From assembly GCA_023387295.1 (NCBI GenBank), contig JAEWIG010000303.1, positions 1 to 12,341 of the forward strand: a stretch of DNA of 12,341 nt, given 5' to 3'. The notes beneath the pieces are model-generated. The model searched no databases and was not told the DNA's origin. It worked only from the letters and a program-made list of their open reading frames with translations. Positions within the stretch are counted from its first letter, which is position 1. Every line of letters starts with the position of its first letter. A program made the position numbers and the translations under genes. This stretch comes from Bacillota bacterium. GTDB lineage: Bacteria; Bacillota; Bacilli; Bacillales; Cytobacillaceae. Below are positions 12,199 through 12,341 of the stretch, one piece after another.

Positions 12199-12341
12199 AT
12201 GGCAAAAAGTGTTGTGATTGCAGAAAAACCTTCAGTTGCACGTGACGTTGCACGTGTCTTGAATTGTAATAAAAAAGGAAATGGATATCTTGAAGGCGAT
12301 AAATACATCGTAACTTGGGCATTGGGACATTTAGTTACCCT
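12199..12341 (+). CDS. topB: DNA topoisomerase III, N-terminal start (3' end outside window)
   Basis: The first 47 residues are visible: MAKSVVIAEKPSVARDVARVL, then GYLEGDKYIVTWALGHLV. The IAEKPSVA motif is the opening of the Toprim domain of type IA topoisomerase III, whose Glu (E9 here) helps bind magnesium and takes part in DNA cleavage. The GHLV motif follows at the usual distance. The enzyme passes single strands to decatenate DNA and resolve recombination intermediates. AAAGGAG (12183-12189) precedes the ATG by 9 bases. It is transcribed away from the DUF1858 operon. Bacilli often carry more than one topB-like gene, including plasmid or conjugative-element copies. Nothing visible here suggests a mobile context, so the chromosomal gene is preferred. 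Confidence 0.92.
   Translation, partial: MAKSVVIAEKPSVARDVARVLNCNKKGNGYLEGDKYIVTWALGHLVT

Overview
The window looks like a chromosomal segment of a low-GC Gram-positive bacterium, most likely a member of the Bacillaceae. The reasons are AT-rich DNA, strong AAGGAGG-type ribosome binding sites, compact intrinsic terminators, and a typical Bacillus gene set (MscL, an M29 aminopeptidase, a BsYetJ-like Bax-inhibitor protein, an ECF sigma/DUF4179 pair, topoisomerase III). No species call can be made from the sequence alone. There are no tRNAs, rRNAs, CRISPR arrays, phage genes or complete insertion sequences.

Layout. 1-1963: the 3' end of tldD, then tldE, a two-subunit metalloprotease operon ending at an intrinsic terminator. 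1964-2402: a non-coding stretch with a degenerate tandem array of 52-bp units, an orphan intrinsic terminator, and two perfect palindromes that share one half-site. 2403-4069: a translationally coupled ECF sigma factor and membrane-anchored DUF4179 protein (probable anti-sigma factor). 4100-4142: a bidirectional terminator. 4147-5269, minus strand: a Bax-inhibitor-1 family membrane protein preceded by mscL. 5397-5513: a structured intergenic element and a promoter. 5563-7301: a DUF997/YhdT small membrane protein overlapping panF, the sodium/pantothenate symporter. 7593-8747: a lipoprotein with a DUF4309-like C-terminus. 8765-8835: a nested-hairpin bidirectional terminator. 8897-10129, minus strand: an M29 aminopeptidase (ampS). 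10213-10510: an array of about 20-bp repeats and a 122-bp nested inverted-repeat element. 10516-11993, minus strand: a DUF1858 protein followed by a DUF438/hemerythrin-like/PAS protein, under a probable Fnr-type promoter. 12199-end: the start of topB.

Most genes are ordinary housekeeping or membrane-homeostasis functions. The most interesting parts are regulatory or non-coding. First, the DUF1858-DUF438 operon has an Fnr-like box centred 41.5 bp upstream of a predicted start site, which suggests an oxygen- or NO-responsive redox module. Second, the ECF operon carries two palindromes made of the same GTAAAA half-site with centres exactly 52 bp apart, about five helical turns. Third, there are two unrelated degenerate tandem-repeat arrays and a 122-bp element that folds end to end. 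None of these is proven to be a new system. They are hypotheses drawn from reading the sequence by eye.
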